The notes beneath the pieces were generated by a model. It did not search any database, was not told where the DNA came from, and worked only from the letters and a program-made list of their open reading frames with translations. A DNA stretch of 33,592 bases from an uncultured Gammaproteobacteria bacterium (lineage in GTDB: Bacteria; Pseudomonadota; Gammaproteobacteria; HK1), in the NCBI GenBank assembly GCA_947258715.1, contig CAMYJH010000002.1:1-33592 (forward strand), written 5' to 3'. This document shows positions 1-6,074 of the stretch, piece after piece. Within the stretch, counting starts at the first letter, position 1, and each line of letters starts with the position of its first letter. Position numbers and translations under genes: made by a program.

Positions 1-70
1 AAAGTCGACCATGAGTCGCGCTAGCGAAGCGCAGCATAGCCAGCACCGCCTTTACGAATTTGTTAGACAC
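1..70 (-). other. attC-like recombination site, truncated by the window edge
   Basis: Read on the minus strand, GTCTAAC (matching RYYYAAC) overlaps the stop codon of the first cassette gene and is followed by GC-rich sequence with an internal hairpin (GCGCTTCGCTAGCGC). The other end of the site lies outside the window. Stop codons embedded in the first core site are typical of cassette genes. Confidence 0.6.
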
Positions 71-467
71 CATTCGGCCTTGGCTCGACCACCTCGCCCA
101 AAAGGCGGCGACGCCATCTAGAAACATTGGCCATGGTCAGCGGATAATTGGCTAGCGGTGTCGCCCAATCAATTGTTGTGTCCGCTACCCGGGCTCCGTC
201 CACTGTGTCAACGTCGTACGTAAATGCGTCCGACCCAACAATGCAGTTTCCGATGAGTTCGAGATCGCCTGGCTCGATATGGCCTTTTAGCACTGCATCG
301 CAGATGGCAACGAGGTGCCCACAATTTACGGCAAATTCATTTTCCATGGGCTCGATATGATGGTGCGTTGTGTTTTCTGCGGTCGCCATTGATCGATGCA
401 TATCGCGCGCGAGGTCCTGCGCAGTGCAGGTACCCTCGAAGAAATCGCGCAGTATCTTCTCTTTCAT
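63..467 (-). CDS. Cassette-borne protein of unknown function (134 aa)
   Basis: I do not recognise this family. The 134-aa product is acidic and soluble-looking, with no signal peptide or membrane segment. Its N-terminus (LRDFFEGTCTAQDLARDMHR) looks helical, followed by a His-rich stretch (THHHIEP), a central hydrophobic helix with NCGHLVAICDAVLKG, and a basic C-terminus (SRWRRRLLGE). The stop codon sits within the attC-like site at the left edge, and the start follows another attC-like site by about 20 bp. That spacing is the compact gene-plus-attC layout of an integron cassette. Expression would depend on read-through along the array or a local promoter. The gene is supported by position and orientation shared with five neighbours; its function is open. 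Confidence 0.65.
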   Translation of the reverse strand: MKEKILRDFFEGTCTAQDLARDMHRSMATAENTTHHHIEPMENEFAVNCGHLVAICDAVLKGHIEPGDLELIGNCIVGSDAFTYDVDTVDGARVADTTIDWATPLANYPLTMANVSRWRRRLLGEVVEPRPNGV

Positions 468-484
468 AGCGGCTCGATCCTTGT

Positions 485-581
485 GCCTAACGTTTGTGGT
501 GAGCGGCCTTCAAAACAACCTCGCTGTTTTGAAGCTTAGGGGGCGCGAAGCGCTCGACTCGAGTGCCATGCTGGGTTGTGC
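485..581 (-). other. attC-like site between cassettes 1 and 2
   Basis: On the minus strand the site runs from a degenerate GCACAAC to a good GTTAGGC core (positions 485-491 on plus). Inside it is a strong hairpin: CTTCAAAACA pairs with TGTTTTGAAG around 514-540. Its length of about 97 bp and its position between two minus-strand genes fit an attC, although the left core is imperfect. Confidence 0.5.
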
Positions 582-599
582 TTCTTTCGGTGCTTCCAT

Positions 600-1106
600 T
601 TAGAAGTTCCCTTGCCAGGCGATGGTGACGCGATCGGCGCCGTCCGAATACGAGTGCTCCACATAGAGCTGTACGTAGTTCGGGTCGCGAACGCTGTATG
701 TAGTGGCGCCGTCCCAGCGCTCGATTTCAAACCGTTCTGCCGAGAGTCCAGATAGCAGCGTTTCGGTGGCCAGACGTGCGGCAACGTGCTTGTTACTCCA
801 AAACCGTTCGGCAAGGTCTTTTGCAAGTGCAAACACTTGTTCTTGGGTTCGGGGCGTTTTCATCGGGGTAGTGCGCGAGACTGTAGAACCTAGGTCCGCG
901 CAGCCGCCATACCCGAATACCGTCAAGTCAGTCCCCACAGCGCCCCAGGACACCTCGCGTCTTTCAAGATTGAGTGAGGCACCGGGTTCTGATTGCGCGA
1001 CGGCGGTGAGGACCTTCACCTGGTTGTCTTGGTCGAATGTACAGTCGTCGGCAGCCCAGAGCGTGGGCGACAAAAGAGTTGCAAGTGCAAAGACGATAGG
1101 TTTCAT
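600..1106 (-). CDS. Secreted or periplasmic cassette protein of unknown function (168 aa)
   Basis: The product begins with a clear signal peptide: a lysine, the hydrophobic core IVFALATLLSPTLW, then an AxA-like cleavage region before ADDCTF. The mature part has only a few cysteines (one right after cleavage, another in YGGCADLG), which could form a disulfide in the periplasm. Short stretches such as VSWGAVGTDLTVFGYGGC and the C-terminal VTIAWQGNF look like beta strands. No catalytic motif is recognisable. The gene sits between two attC-like sites on the same strand as the other cassettes, so it is best read as a mobile cassette gene. I see no family name for it. The ATG at 1106 is chosen because it gives an intact signal peptide. 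Confidence 0.65.
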   Translation of the reverse strand: MKPIVFALATLLSPTLWAADDCTFDQDNQVKVLTAVAQSEPGASLNLERREVSWGAVGTDLTVFGYGGCADLGSTVSRTTPMKTPRTQEQVFALAKDLAERFWSNKHVAARLATETLLSGLSAERFEIERWDGATTYSVRDPNYVQLYVEHSYSDGADRVTIAWQGNF

Positions 1107-1109
1107 GGC

Positions 1110-1204
1110 AGATAACGACTAAGGTCAGCTGCGCCGAAGCGGCCGAAGGCCGTGGAGGAAACCGGGCCCGCGTAGCGGGCTCGACGTCGACTGCCTTGTT
1201 AGGC
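1110..1204 (-). other. attC site between cassettes 2 and 3
   Basis: The minus strand reads GCCTAAC (a perfect RYYYAAC that overlaps the TAA stop of the DUF2442 gene) through to GTCGTTATCT. Between them are imperfect palindromes including CCCGCTACGCGGG and GGCCTTCGGCC. The length is about 95 bp. This is a convincing attC by layout. Confidence 0.7.
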
Positions 1205-1471
1205 GCTTGACGCTGGGGACTGGAGAGGAAAACGCTCTGGATGCTCAATGGACTCAATACCAAGATCGACATCAAGCTCCGGCCAGTAGAAGTGGCCCGG
1301 GGACGGCTCCTCAACAGAGAGTATCCGGCGGAGCGGCTGGTCCTTAAACCACGGGAAGTCCTCGTAAGATAGGAATAGCTCCTTATCTCCGGCCAGCAGC
1401 CAGATTCCGTGACTCGAGACGTTAGTTACCTCAACGCCCGAAATGCCTAGTCCACGCGGCTCTGAACTCAT
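1199..1471 (-). CDS. DUF2442-like protein, partner of DUF4160
   Basis: The 90-aa product matches the DUF2442 pattern as I recall it. It has a short beta-rich domain with ISGVEV, SSHGIWLLAGDKELFLSYEDFPWFK, and a C-terminal WPELDVDLGIESIEHPERFP, which resembles the usual W..LD.DL....L..P ending. The frame stays open further upstream to 1702, but that extension runs through the DUF4160 gene and into an attC site. The ATG at 1471 begins where the family normally begins. It overlaps the end of the DUF4160 gene by 41 bp, so the two are co-transcribed and probably translationally coupled. DUF4160/DUF2442 pairs are common in bacterial mobile DNA and have been suggested to be toxin-antitoxin-like; which partner does what is not settled here. 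The stop codon lies in the attC core. Confidence 0.8.
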   Translation of the reverse strand: MSSEPRGLGISGVEVTNVSSHGIWLLAGDKELFLSYEDFPWFKDQPLRRILSVEEPSPGHFYWPELDVDLGIESIEHPERFPLQSPASSA

Positions 1472-1670
1472 CTTGGTTTCTCGAAACGATTTCTTCCACT
1501 TCTCGTAATTGTACTCCGGACAGGCGAAAATTCCTGGCCAATTCCACCTTCGGTTCCAGCCAGAACTTGGCCTCTCCGTCCTTGCTCCCAACGTGGACGT
1601 GCATTCTCGGCTCCTCTCTCGAAAAGAAGAAGAACCTATATCCCTTCTCTCGGTGGATAGTAGGTGCCAC
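1431..1670 (-). CDS. DUF4160 family protein
   Basis: The 79-aa product fits DUF4160 closely. It opens with PTIHREKGYRFFFFSREEPR, continues with the MHVHVGSKDGEAKFWLEP core (the family's P.HVHV....EAKFWL signature) and ends with a helical tail, V.EIVSRNQDEFRAAWTRHFG. The start is GTG at 1670, with a GAGGA-type ribosome site about 8 bp upstream. It is the first gene of a two-gene cassette and its end overlaps the DUF2442 start. Family function is not established; toxin-antitoxin-like modules in cassettes are usually explained as array stabilisers, but that role is inference here. Identification to family is confident from the HVHV and AKFWL motifs. Confidence 0.85.
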   Translation of the reverse strand: MAPTIHREKGYRFFFFSREEPRMHVHVGSKDGEAKFWLEPKVELARNFRLSGVQLREVEEIVSRNQDEFRAAWTRHFGR

Positions 1671-1686
1671 GAAAGATCCTCTGTGC

Positions 1687-1764
1687 GCCTAACGCCGCCC
1701 ATGAGCGGCCGAGCAAGCGGGCGAAGTCCGCTTGCGAAGGTCCGTCTCGATGGGCCGGTTATAG
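1687..1764 (-). other. attC site between cassettes 3 and 4
   Basis: GCCTAAC at 1687-1693 and GTTATAG at 1758-1764 (plus-strand reading) bound a 78-bp imperfect palindrome. GCCGCCCATGAGCGGC and CAAGCGGGCGAAGTCCGCTTG form internal stems. This is the clearest attC in the window. Confidence 0.75.
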
Positions 1765-2262
1765 GTCTTTGAATGCGGCATGGAACTGAACCGTTCCGGT
1801 GACGTCGGCCAGGTAGCCGGGCTGTAGTTCGACCAGCATAAAGGCTTCCTCGGGTGCTTCGAATTCAGAACCGATACCGAAGCGCGCAGCCGGCAGGAAC
1901 CCGAAGCGAGGATAGTAGGACGGATGGCCGAGGACCACGACCGCACCGAAGCCCAGCTGTCTGCACTGCTCCAGGCCGGCACGCACAAGCGCGGAACCAA
2001 TGCCCTTTCGCTGATGCGCCGGCGCGACCGCCATCGGTGCGAGACCCATGACTCGCAGCTCGGGGTGTCCGCCCAGCGATACGGGCGAGAGCATGATGTG
2101 GCCAACCACTTCGCCGGCCGCCTCGGCGACCAGCGAGACAACCGGATGCGCCTGCTCACGCAGTGCATCAACGAGATTGGCCTCAGACATAGTATCGAAG
2201 GCCGATGCGTTTACCGCACGAACGGAAGATCGGTCTTGCTGTTGTTCGGCTCGAACGATCAC
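1759..2262 (-). CDS. GNAT family N-acetyltransferase (YhbS-like)
   Basis: The 167-aa product is a single GNAT domain that transfers an acetyl group from acetyl-CoA to an amine. The N-terminus IVRAEQQQDRSSVRAVNASAF is the usual first strand and helix. The acetyl-CoA loop is visible as VAPAHQRKGIGSALVRAGLE (motif A, Q-x-x-G-x-G), followed by LGHPSYYPRFGFLPA, a stretch typical of the YhbS-like subgroup (YY.RFGF). The substrate cannot be read from sequence; small-molecule, antibiotic or protein amines are all possible. The gene fills a cassette between two attC sites, and acetyltransferases are frequent cassette cargo. The length is normal for the family and no key residue of motif A is missing. 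Confidence 0.9.
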   Translation of the reverse strand: MIVRAEQQQDRSSVRAVNASAFDTMSEANLVDALREQAHPVVSLVAEAAGEVVGHIMLSPVSLGGHPELRVMGLAPMAVAPAHQRKGIGSALVRAGLEQCRQLGFGAVVVLGHPSYYPRFGFLPAARFGIGSEFEAPEEAFMLVELQPGYLADVTGTVQFHAAFKDL

Positions 2263-2277
2263 GCGCTCACCCGAGAC

Positions 2278-2331
2278 GTATAACGTTGCCGGTAACCGGC
2301 GCGCGCGTCCGCGTCGACCGGGGGGTTAGGC
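2278..2331 (-). other. attC site between cassettes 4 and 5
   Basis: GTATAAC at 2278-2284 and GTTAGGC at 2325-2331 enclose a short GC-rich palindrome (TTGCCGGTAACCGG and GTCGACCGG). The length is 54 bp, at the short end for attC. The stop codon of the next cassette gene lies in the core site. Confidence 0.65.
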
Positions 2332-2685
2332 CGCTGACGTTTGAGCATTGAAATAACGGCGCACTCTGGAGCCAATAAGCGCTCCAACAAGAAACAGCAA
2401 GGAGTACCCGAGAAGAAAGCCAGCACCCAAGATCAACAATGGGCCCAGCGGTAGGAAGATGAGCTGGTAGGCCAATTGGCCGACCACGCTCCCCAAATAG
2501 TGCGCCCAGAGCGGTTTCGGGATCGGGAAACCCGAGATCACACCGGCCGCGAACAATGACCCGATGTAGAAGAAACCTTCTGCATCCCAGGGTTCCTCTT
2601 GCCCGGTAACCAAGGGGGACGACGCCCAAATGGCGGCGCTCACAATCGCGGCCAGAATGAATGCCAGCGCGGCGCGGCGTTTCAC
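2326..2685 (-). CDS. Small integral membrane cassette protein (119 aa)
   Basis: The 119-aa product starts at GTG 2685. It carries an N-terminal hydrophobic segment (ALAFILAAIVSAAIWASS), a middle segment around FFYIGSLFAAGVISGFPIP, and a long C-terminal pair of segments (LAYQLIFLPLGPLLILGAGF and LLGYSLLFLVGALIGS) before a basic tail, RVRRYF. This predicts three to four membrane helices in the inner membrane. No family or activity is recognised. Small hydrophobic proteins are common unknown cargo of integron cassettes, and this one lies between two attC sites. A longer minus-strand frame over the same region ignores the membrane pattern and is taken as a shadow. Confidence 0.7.
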   Translation of the reverse strand: MKRRAALAFILAAIVSAAIWASSPLVTGQEEPWDAEGFFYIGSLFAAGVISGFPIPKPLWAHYLGSVVGQLAYQLIFLPLGPLLILGAGFLLGYSLLFLVGALIGSRVRRYFNAQTSAA

Positions 2686-2689
2686 AGCG

Positions 2690-2758
2690 ACCTAACCAAG
2701 CTCAGCTGCGGACAAGCCGCGTAGCGGGTTGGCCGCCAACTGCAACGCCTTGTTAGGG
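2690..2758 (-). other. attC site between cassettes 5 and 6
   Basis: ACCTAAC at 2690-2696 and GTTAGGG at 2752-2758 bound a 69-bp imperfect palindrome (CAGCTGCGG with its partner, and GCCGCGTAGCGGGTTGGC). It shares the CCGCTACGCGG-type centre with the attC at 1110-1204, which suggests the two cassettes came from related sources. Confidence 0.7.
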
Positions 2759-2803
2759 CGCATTCGGAGTTCCATTACGCCTCTACCTAAGAACAGCTGC
2801 TGG

Positions 2804-3232
2804 TTAACACCCTGGGTCCCCGCGCCTCGCCGGAGGGAATTTAGAGTAGCGAGGCAGGCCGTCATTGATGCGTAGCCACGGAATTTGTTCCTCCACGAAT
2901 ATGTGAAGCTCGGGAGTCACCGATTCCGGATGATCAAGTGTGCCAATAAACGGCCACGTAGTGCGTATGTCGAGCCAATGATGTGCGATTGAGCTGCCAC
3001 AGGCCGGGCAGAATGACCGTGCACAGTTTTCCGAGGACTGATAAAGGGCCGGTTCCTCATTCAGCCATTCGATGTCGTCCGCCGGAAATCCGACACCGCT
3101 CGCAAACACGGCTCCCGAATGCCGACGGCACTTGTTGCAGTGACAATGGGCAGTACCGATGGGTACCCCCGAAGCGCGGTATCGAATTTTTCCGCACAAG
3201 CATCCACCTTCGTAGATATGCTCTGCGCCCAT
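2804..3232 (-). CDS. GFA/CENP-V domain zinc protein
   Basis: The 142-aa product has the zinc ligands of the GFA (glutathione-dependent formaldehyde-activating enzyme-like) family: GGCLCGKIRYRA near residue 10, HCHCNKCRRHSG near residue 30, and FCPACGSSIAHHW near residue 75. The founding enzyme helps glutathione react with formaldehyde, but most family members have no proven substrate. Length is normal and all cysteines of the pattern are present. It is the right-most cassette, with an attC-like site at its left and a partial site at its right. GFA genes are frequent cargo in environmental cassette arrays. Family assignment is firm; the biochemical role is not. Confidence 0.88.
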   Translation of the reverse strand: MGAEHIYEGGCLCGKIRYRASGVPIGTAHCHCNKCRRHSGAVFASGVGFPADDIEWLNEEPALYQSSENCARSFCPACGSSIAHHWLDIRTTWPFIGTLDHPESVTPELHIFVEEQIPWLRINDGLPRYSKFPPARRGDPGC

Positions 3233-3259
3233 GATTGTCTCCTCCCGCCGAGGATGCTC

Positions 3260-3312
3260 CTAGCGCCCTAACAGGCAATTAGACGGACATATGGCGTGTT
3301 GTAACACGGGCA
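3260..3312 (-). other. Degenerate attC or attI-like end of the cassette array
   Basis: A core-like GCCCTAACAGGC lies at 3265-3276 (GTTAGGG on the minus strand), about 30 bp before the GFA gene. A weak partner, TTGTAAC, lies at about 3299. No good second core is visible, so this may be a decayed attC or the remains of the attI end. No integrase reading frame follows in the next several kilobases. Confidence 0.4.
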
Positions 3313-3640
3313 GTTTCTGTCTACCACACATCCAAAAAGGCACACATTCCCCCGAAATCCAGTAGCAAGGCGTTGATAATAAGAATGTTTGTAGTGATAG
3401 GCGCTCGGATTGATGCTGTGGAAATACGGCAGTGAGCCGCCTATCACCGTCGAGTGTCTGCTTTCTGGGCTACGAATCACAGTAGTACATGTCCGAAAGT
3501 GGCCGAAATCCGCCATACGTGAAATTCCCTTTTCGACCCGAAGTAGACATTCGCGGTGAATGACCAGATCGGAAGCCAATGAGCCTTTGCTGATAGACTC
3601 CTCGACTCCACAATTCGAGAGTGAATCGGAGTTATCCAAA
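3313..3640. other. Non-coding stretch between the cassette array and the next gene
   Basis: I see no convincing gene here. An open minus-strand frame (3268-3639) has no ribosome site and an atypical composition. The stretch around 3470-3560 contains motifs such as ATGTCCGAAAGTGGCCGAAA and TTTTCGACCCGAAGTAGACA. These look like degenerate copies of dispersed intergenic repeats also hinted at near 5960, 11870, 13080 and 20480. Confidence 0.4.
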
Positions 3641-3654
3641 GGAGGTTAGCCGAA

Positions 3655-3930
3655 ATGAATCAAACGATGAGGATGGATCATATGATGGGATGGATGGCGG
3701 ACAATTGGCTGGCCTTTACCGGAGGCGGGATTCTCATTTTGGCTTTGTTGATTATTTACTATGTACTGCTGGTGCGGGTGGTGTTAGACATGCTGCGACA
3801 AAAAACAAACACGGCGTTATTGGTCTTTGCGATGTTGGGGCTGATACCCGTGCCGCCTTTGATTATCCTCGGAGTCCTAATGATCATTATTTGGACCTTG
3901 CATAGACGACCTGGAGCCAATGCGTCCTAA
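3655..3930 (+). CDS. Small two-helix inner-membrane protein (91 aa)
   Basis: The 91-aa product has a methionine-rich N-terminus (MNQTMRMDHMMGWM) and two strong membrane helices. The first is about residues 22-44 (GILILALLIIYYVLLVRVVL) and the second about 53-80 (LLVFAMLGLIPVPPLIILGV), with a charged loop (RQKTN) between them. The Met/His-rich N-terminus could bind copper or another soft metal, but that is only a suggestion. The start is supported by an AAAGGAGG ribosome site about 10 bp upstream. The neighbour on the other strand is a cation transporter, with the 108-bp inverted-repeat element between the two gene ends. The family is not recognised. Confidence 0.7.
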   Translation: MNQTMRMDHMMGWMADNWLAFTGGGILILALLIIYYVLLVRVVLDMLRQKTNTALLVFAMLGLIPVPPLIILGVLMIIIWTLHRRPGANAS

Positions 3931-3955
3931 GGTCGATCAAGTGAAGGGGGCGAAC

Positions 3956-4063
3956 GGGGACATTCAGAGTTCGTAAGCTATTGATTTTTTTCTCGCCAGA
4001 AGTCGGACACACGTTGCCACGGTAAATCTGAAAATCAATAGCTTACGAACTCTGAATGTCCCC
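3956..4063. repeat. 108-bp inverted-repeat element, copy 1 (REPIN/MITE-like)
   Basis: The left arm starts GGGGACATTCAGAGTTCG at 3956 and ends with ATTGATTTT. The right arm is its reverse complement, ending at 4063, so about 33 bp per arm pair almost perfectly around a centre of about 42 bp. Three further copies of the same length are in the window. The right arm supplies the last codons and stop of the CDF gene. Confidence 0.9.
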
Positions 4064-4675
4064 TCTCCACGCAAGCTCGCGCCAAGCGCTTAGAAGCACA
4101 CGCAAAGCGGAGCGCAGAAACATAATCAGCAAAGCAAGTGCAATCACCAAGTCAGGCCACCCCGAGTCGAGTAGCCAAACAAAAAGTGCCGCCGCAATTA
4201 CCGCGAATCCCTCGAATACATCGTTTCGTGAACACTCCCACACCGACGACATGTTTACATCGTCGTGCCGATAGGGGTGCAGCAAGGCCAGGCAGCCGGC
4301 ATTCGCCGCGAGGTTTGCGATTGCGGCGATACCCATCATCTCGAAGATCGGCGTTTCCATGTGGAACAGCCGCCAACCAATCTGAATTGCCACCGCGACG
4401 GCGGCACCCATAATCAGCGTGCCTTTGAATAAGGCAACCTTGGCTTTTGCCGCAATGGTCGACCCAACGACCGCAAAACTCAAGGCATAGGTCAGTGCAT
4501 CGCCGAGGTTGTCCAAAGCGCCCGAGAGCAGGGAAGATGATCCACTCATCGTTGCCGCAACAATCATCATGATAAACGTCGCCGCATTGATCGCTAGTAC
4601 CGCGGCCAAAACACGGCGCTGCCGCGCCTGCAACGCTGACGCATCAACCGAACCTTGGCAGCAGCTATCACTCAT
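4043..4675 (-). CDS. CDF-like cation transporter (210 aa)
   Basis: The 210-aa membrane protein resembles the short cation-diffusion-facilitator transporters that export divalent metals in exchange for protons. After a Cys-rich N-terminus (MSDSCCQ) come about six hydrophobic segments. The second carries LLSGALDNLGDALTYALSF, with the paired acidic residues (D-N-L-G-D) at the usual metal site. A later segment reads SRNDVFEGFAVIAAALFVWL, similar to the second metal-site helix. The long cytoplasmic C-terminal domain of classical CDF proteins is absent, as in the short subgroup. Oddly, the last six residues and stop codon (RGDIQSS) are encoded by the right arm of the inverted-repeat element, so the original C-terminus was probably replaced by the insertion. 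The metal specificity is unknown. Confidence 0.8.
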   Translation of the reverse strand: MSDSCCQGSVDASALQARQRRVLAAVLAINAATFIMMIVAATMSGSSSLLSGALDNLGDALTYALSFAVVGSTIAAKAKVALFKGTLIMGAAVAVAIQIGWRLFHMETPIFEMMGIAAIANLAANAGCLALLHPYRHDDVNMSSVWECSRNDVFEGFAVIAAALFVWLLDSGWPDLVIALALLIMFLRSALRVLLSAWRELAWRGDIQSS

Positions 4676-4805
4676 ATTTGCATTATCGCACTCAGTTCAG
4701 CGGGGGTCTGCTGGGGCCGTGTAACGCGAAGTTTCTATCTTACTAGACGTCCTGACACGGGACATCGTCCGGATTAAAATGACTTGGAAACATTGGGGTG
4801 CTCTT

Positions 4806-5861
4806 ATGTGGCCAAATACACGTTTAACCGATTTACTCGGCAACAAGCATCCGATAATCCAGGCGCCAATGGCGGGTTCTACAACAGTAGAACTGGTAAC
4901 CGCCGTCAGTAATGCGGGCGGCATTGGGTCGATGGGCTATTCAGAAACTCCGACAGAGCAAATAAGGGAAGATGCAGCGAAGATTCGAAAGTTGACGGAC
5001 AAACCCTTCAACTTGAATTTTTTTGCCCATGATGTGCCCAGCAACAGATCGGATGTAGTGGCATCAACCAGGGAAAGGCTCGAGCCGTTCTATGCAGAGG
5101 TTGGATTGAGTGAAATTCCACAGGACGTCAGCAAGCCACTGCTAACCTTCACTGAAGAAAGACTGGAATTGCTTCTCGAGATAAAACCTCCGATCGTCAG
5201 TTTTCATTTCGGATTACCCGAGGCCGGGGCGGTGAAGATGTTGAAAGACGCGGGTAGTCGAATACTGTGTTCAGCAACTACCGTGGCCGAAGCCGAATCT
5301 CTGGAGGAATCGGGGGTGGATATCGTTATCGCCCAGGGCTGGGAGGCAGGAGGTCATCGGGGGAGCTTCGATGTAAATCACGATGATCACGGAGTTGGCA
5401 CTATGGCGCTGGTCCCGCAAATCGTCGATGCGGTGGATATACCGGTGGTTGCTGCCGGCGGAATCGCGGACGGAAGAGGAATTGCGGCAGCTTTCATGCT
5501 GGGCGCATGCGGCGTACAAATGGGGACCGCATTCCTCTCGTGCCCGGAGGCCAATCTCAGTGAAGAGCATCTTGAAGCGATACGAAATGCCAAAGATGAC
5601 GATACCCGTTTGACCAAAGCCTTTTCGGGCAGGCCTGCTCGGGCCAAGAGAAATCCGTATATTGAGTCCATGGCCGAACATCGTCATCCACTGCCGGATT
5701 TCCCGACCATGTACGCCTTGAGTGAGCCTTTGAGAACGTCTTCAAACGACACGCTGGATTTTAGGTTTCTTCTTTACGGGCAGGCTGCGGCGCTCAATCG
5801 GGAAATGCCGGCAGCGAAACTGATGCAGACGCTTGTTGAAGAAGCACAAAGTCTTCTCTGA
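4806..5861 (+). CDS. Nitronate monooxygenase (2-nitropropane dioxygenase family)
   Basis: The 351-aa product is an FMN-dependent TIM-barrel enzyme that oxidises alkyl nitronates such as propionate 3-nitronate, detoxifying nitro compounds. Family marks are HPIIQAPMAG near the N-terminus, SNAGGIGSMG, the SFHFGLPE strand, QGWEAGGHRG with the conserved histidine thought to be the catalytic base, VVAAGGIADGRGIAAAFMLG (FMN phosphate site) and GVQMGTAFL. I chose the ATG at 4806 because MWPNTRLTDLLG is the usual N-terminus of this family; an in-frame ATG at 4779 would add nine residues. The length is normal and no motif is missing. It is transcribed divergently from the CDF gene; the 130-bp gap would hold both promoters. 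It seems to be a single-gene unit. Confidence 0.92.
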   Translation: MWPNTRLTDLLGNKHPIIQAPMAGSTTVELVTAVSNAGGIGSMGYSETPTEQIREDAAKIRKLTDKPFNLNFFAHDVPSNRSDVVASTRERLEPFYAEVGLSEIPQDVSKPLLTFTEERLELLLEIKPPIVSFHFGLPEAGAVKMLKDAGSRILCSATTVAEAESLEESGVDIVIAQGWEAGGHRGSFDVNHDDHGVGTMALVPQIVDAVDIPVVAAGGIADGRGIAAAFMLGACGVQMGTAFLSCPEANLSEEHLEAIRNAKDDDTRLTKAFSGRPARAKRNPYIESMAEHRHPLPDFPTMYALSEPLRTSSNDTLDFRFLLYGQAAALNREMPAAKLMQTLVEEAQSLL

Positions 5862-6074
5862 CTGAGCGTTCGTTATTGGCCGGTTGCTGCCTGTCACGAT
5901 CAGGATTCCATCAACGCTCGACCGGCCGATCCTTAGGCTAAGAGCGGTCGGTCAGCTGATAGATTTCCGACAGGCGGAAACCGACCCGTATGAGAAGTTC
6001 CAGTGTGGTTTTGGGAATGTCCGCTTACGCATCACACACCGGACACGAGCTTGGCCGCGTGGGCTTAACAAATA

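Noticed and set aside
1472..1702. Upstream extension of the DUF2442 frame
   Set aside because: It would begin in an attC site and overlap the whole DUF4160 gene; the family-like sequence begins at the internal ATG at 1471.
3268..3639. Minus-strand open frame after the cassette array
   Set aside because: No ribosome site, atypical composition, and it runs through repeat-like sequence and the attC-like end. Not accepted as a gene.
5862..6074. Possible repeat element between the nitronate monooxygenase and cyclase genes
   Set aside because: Sequence such as GGAAACCGACCC hints at the dispersed intergenic repeats, but I could not align it convincingly with any other copy here.
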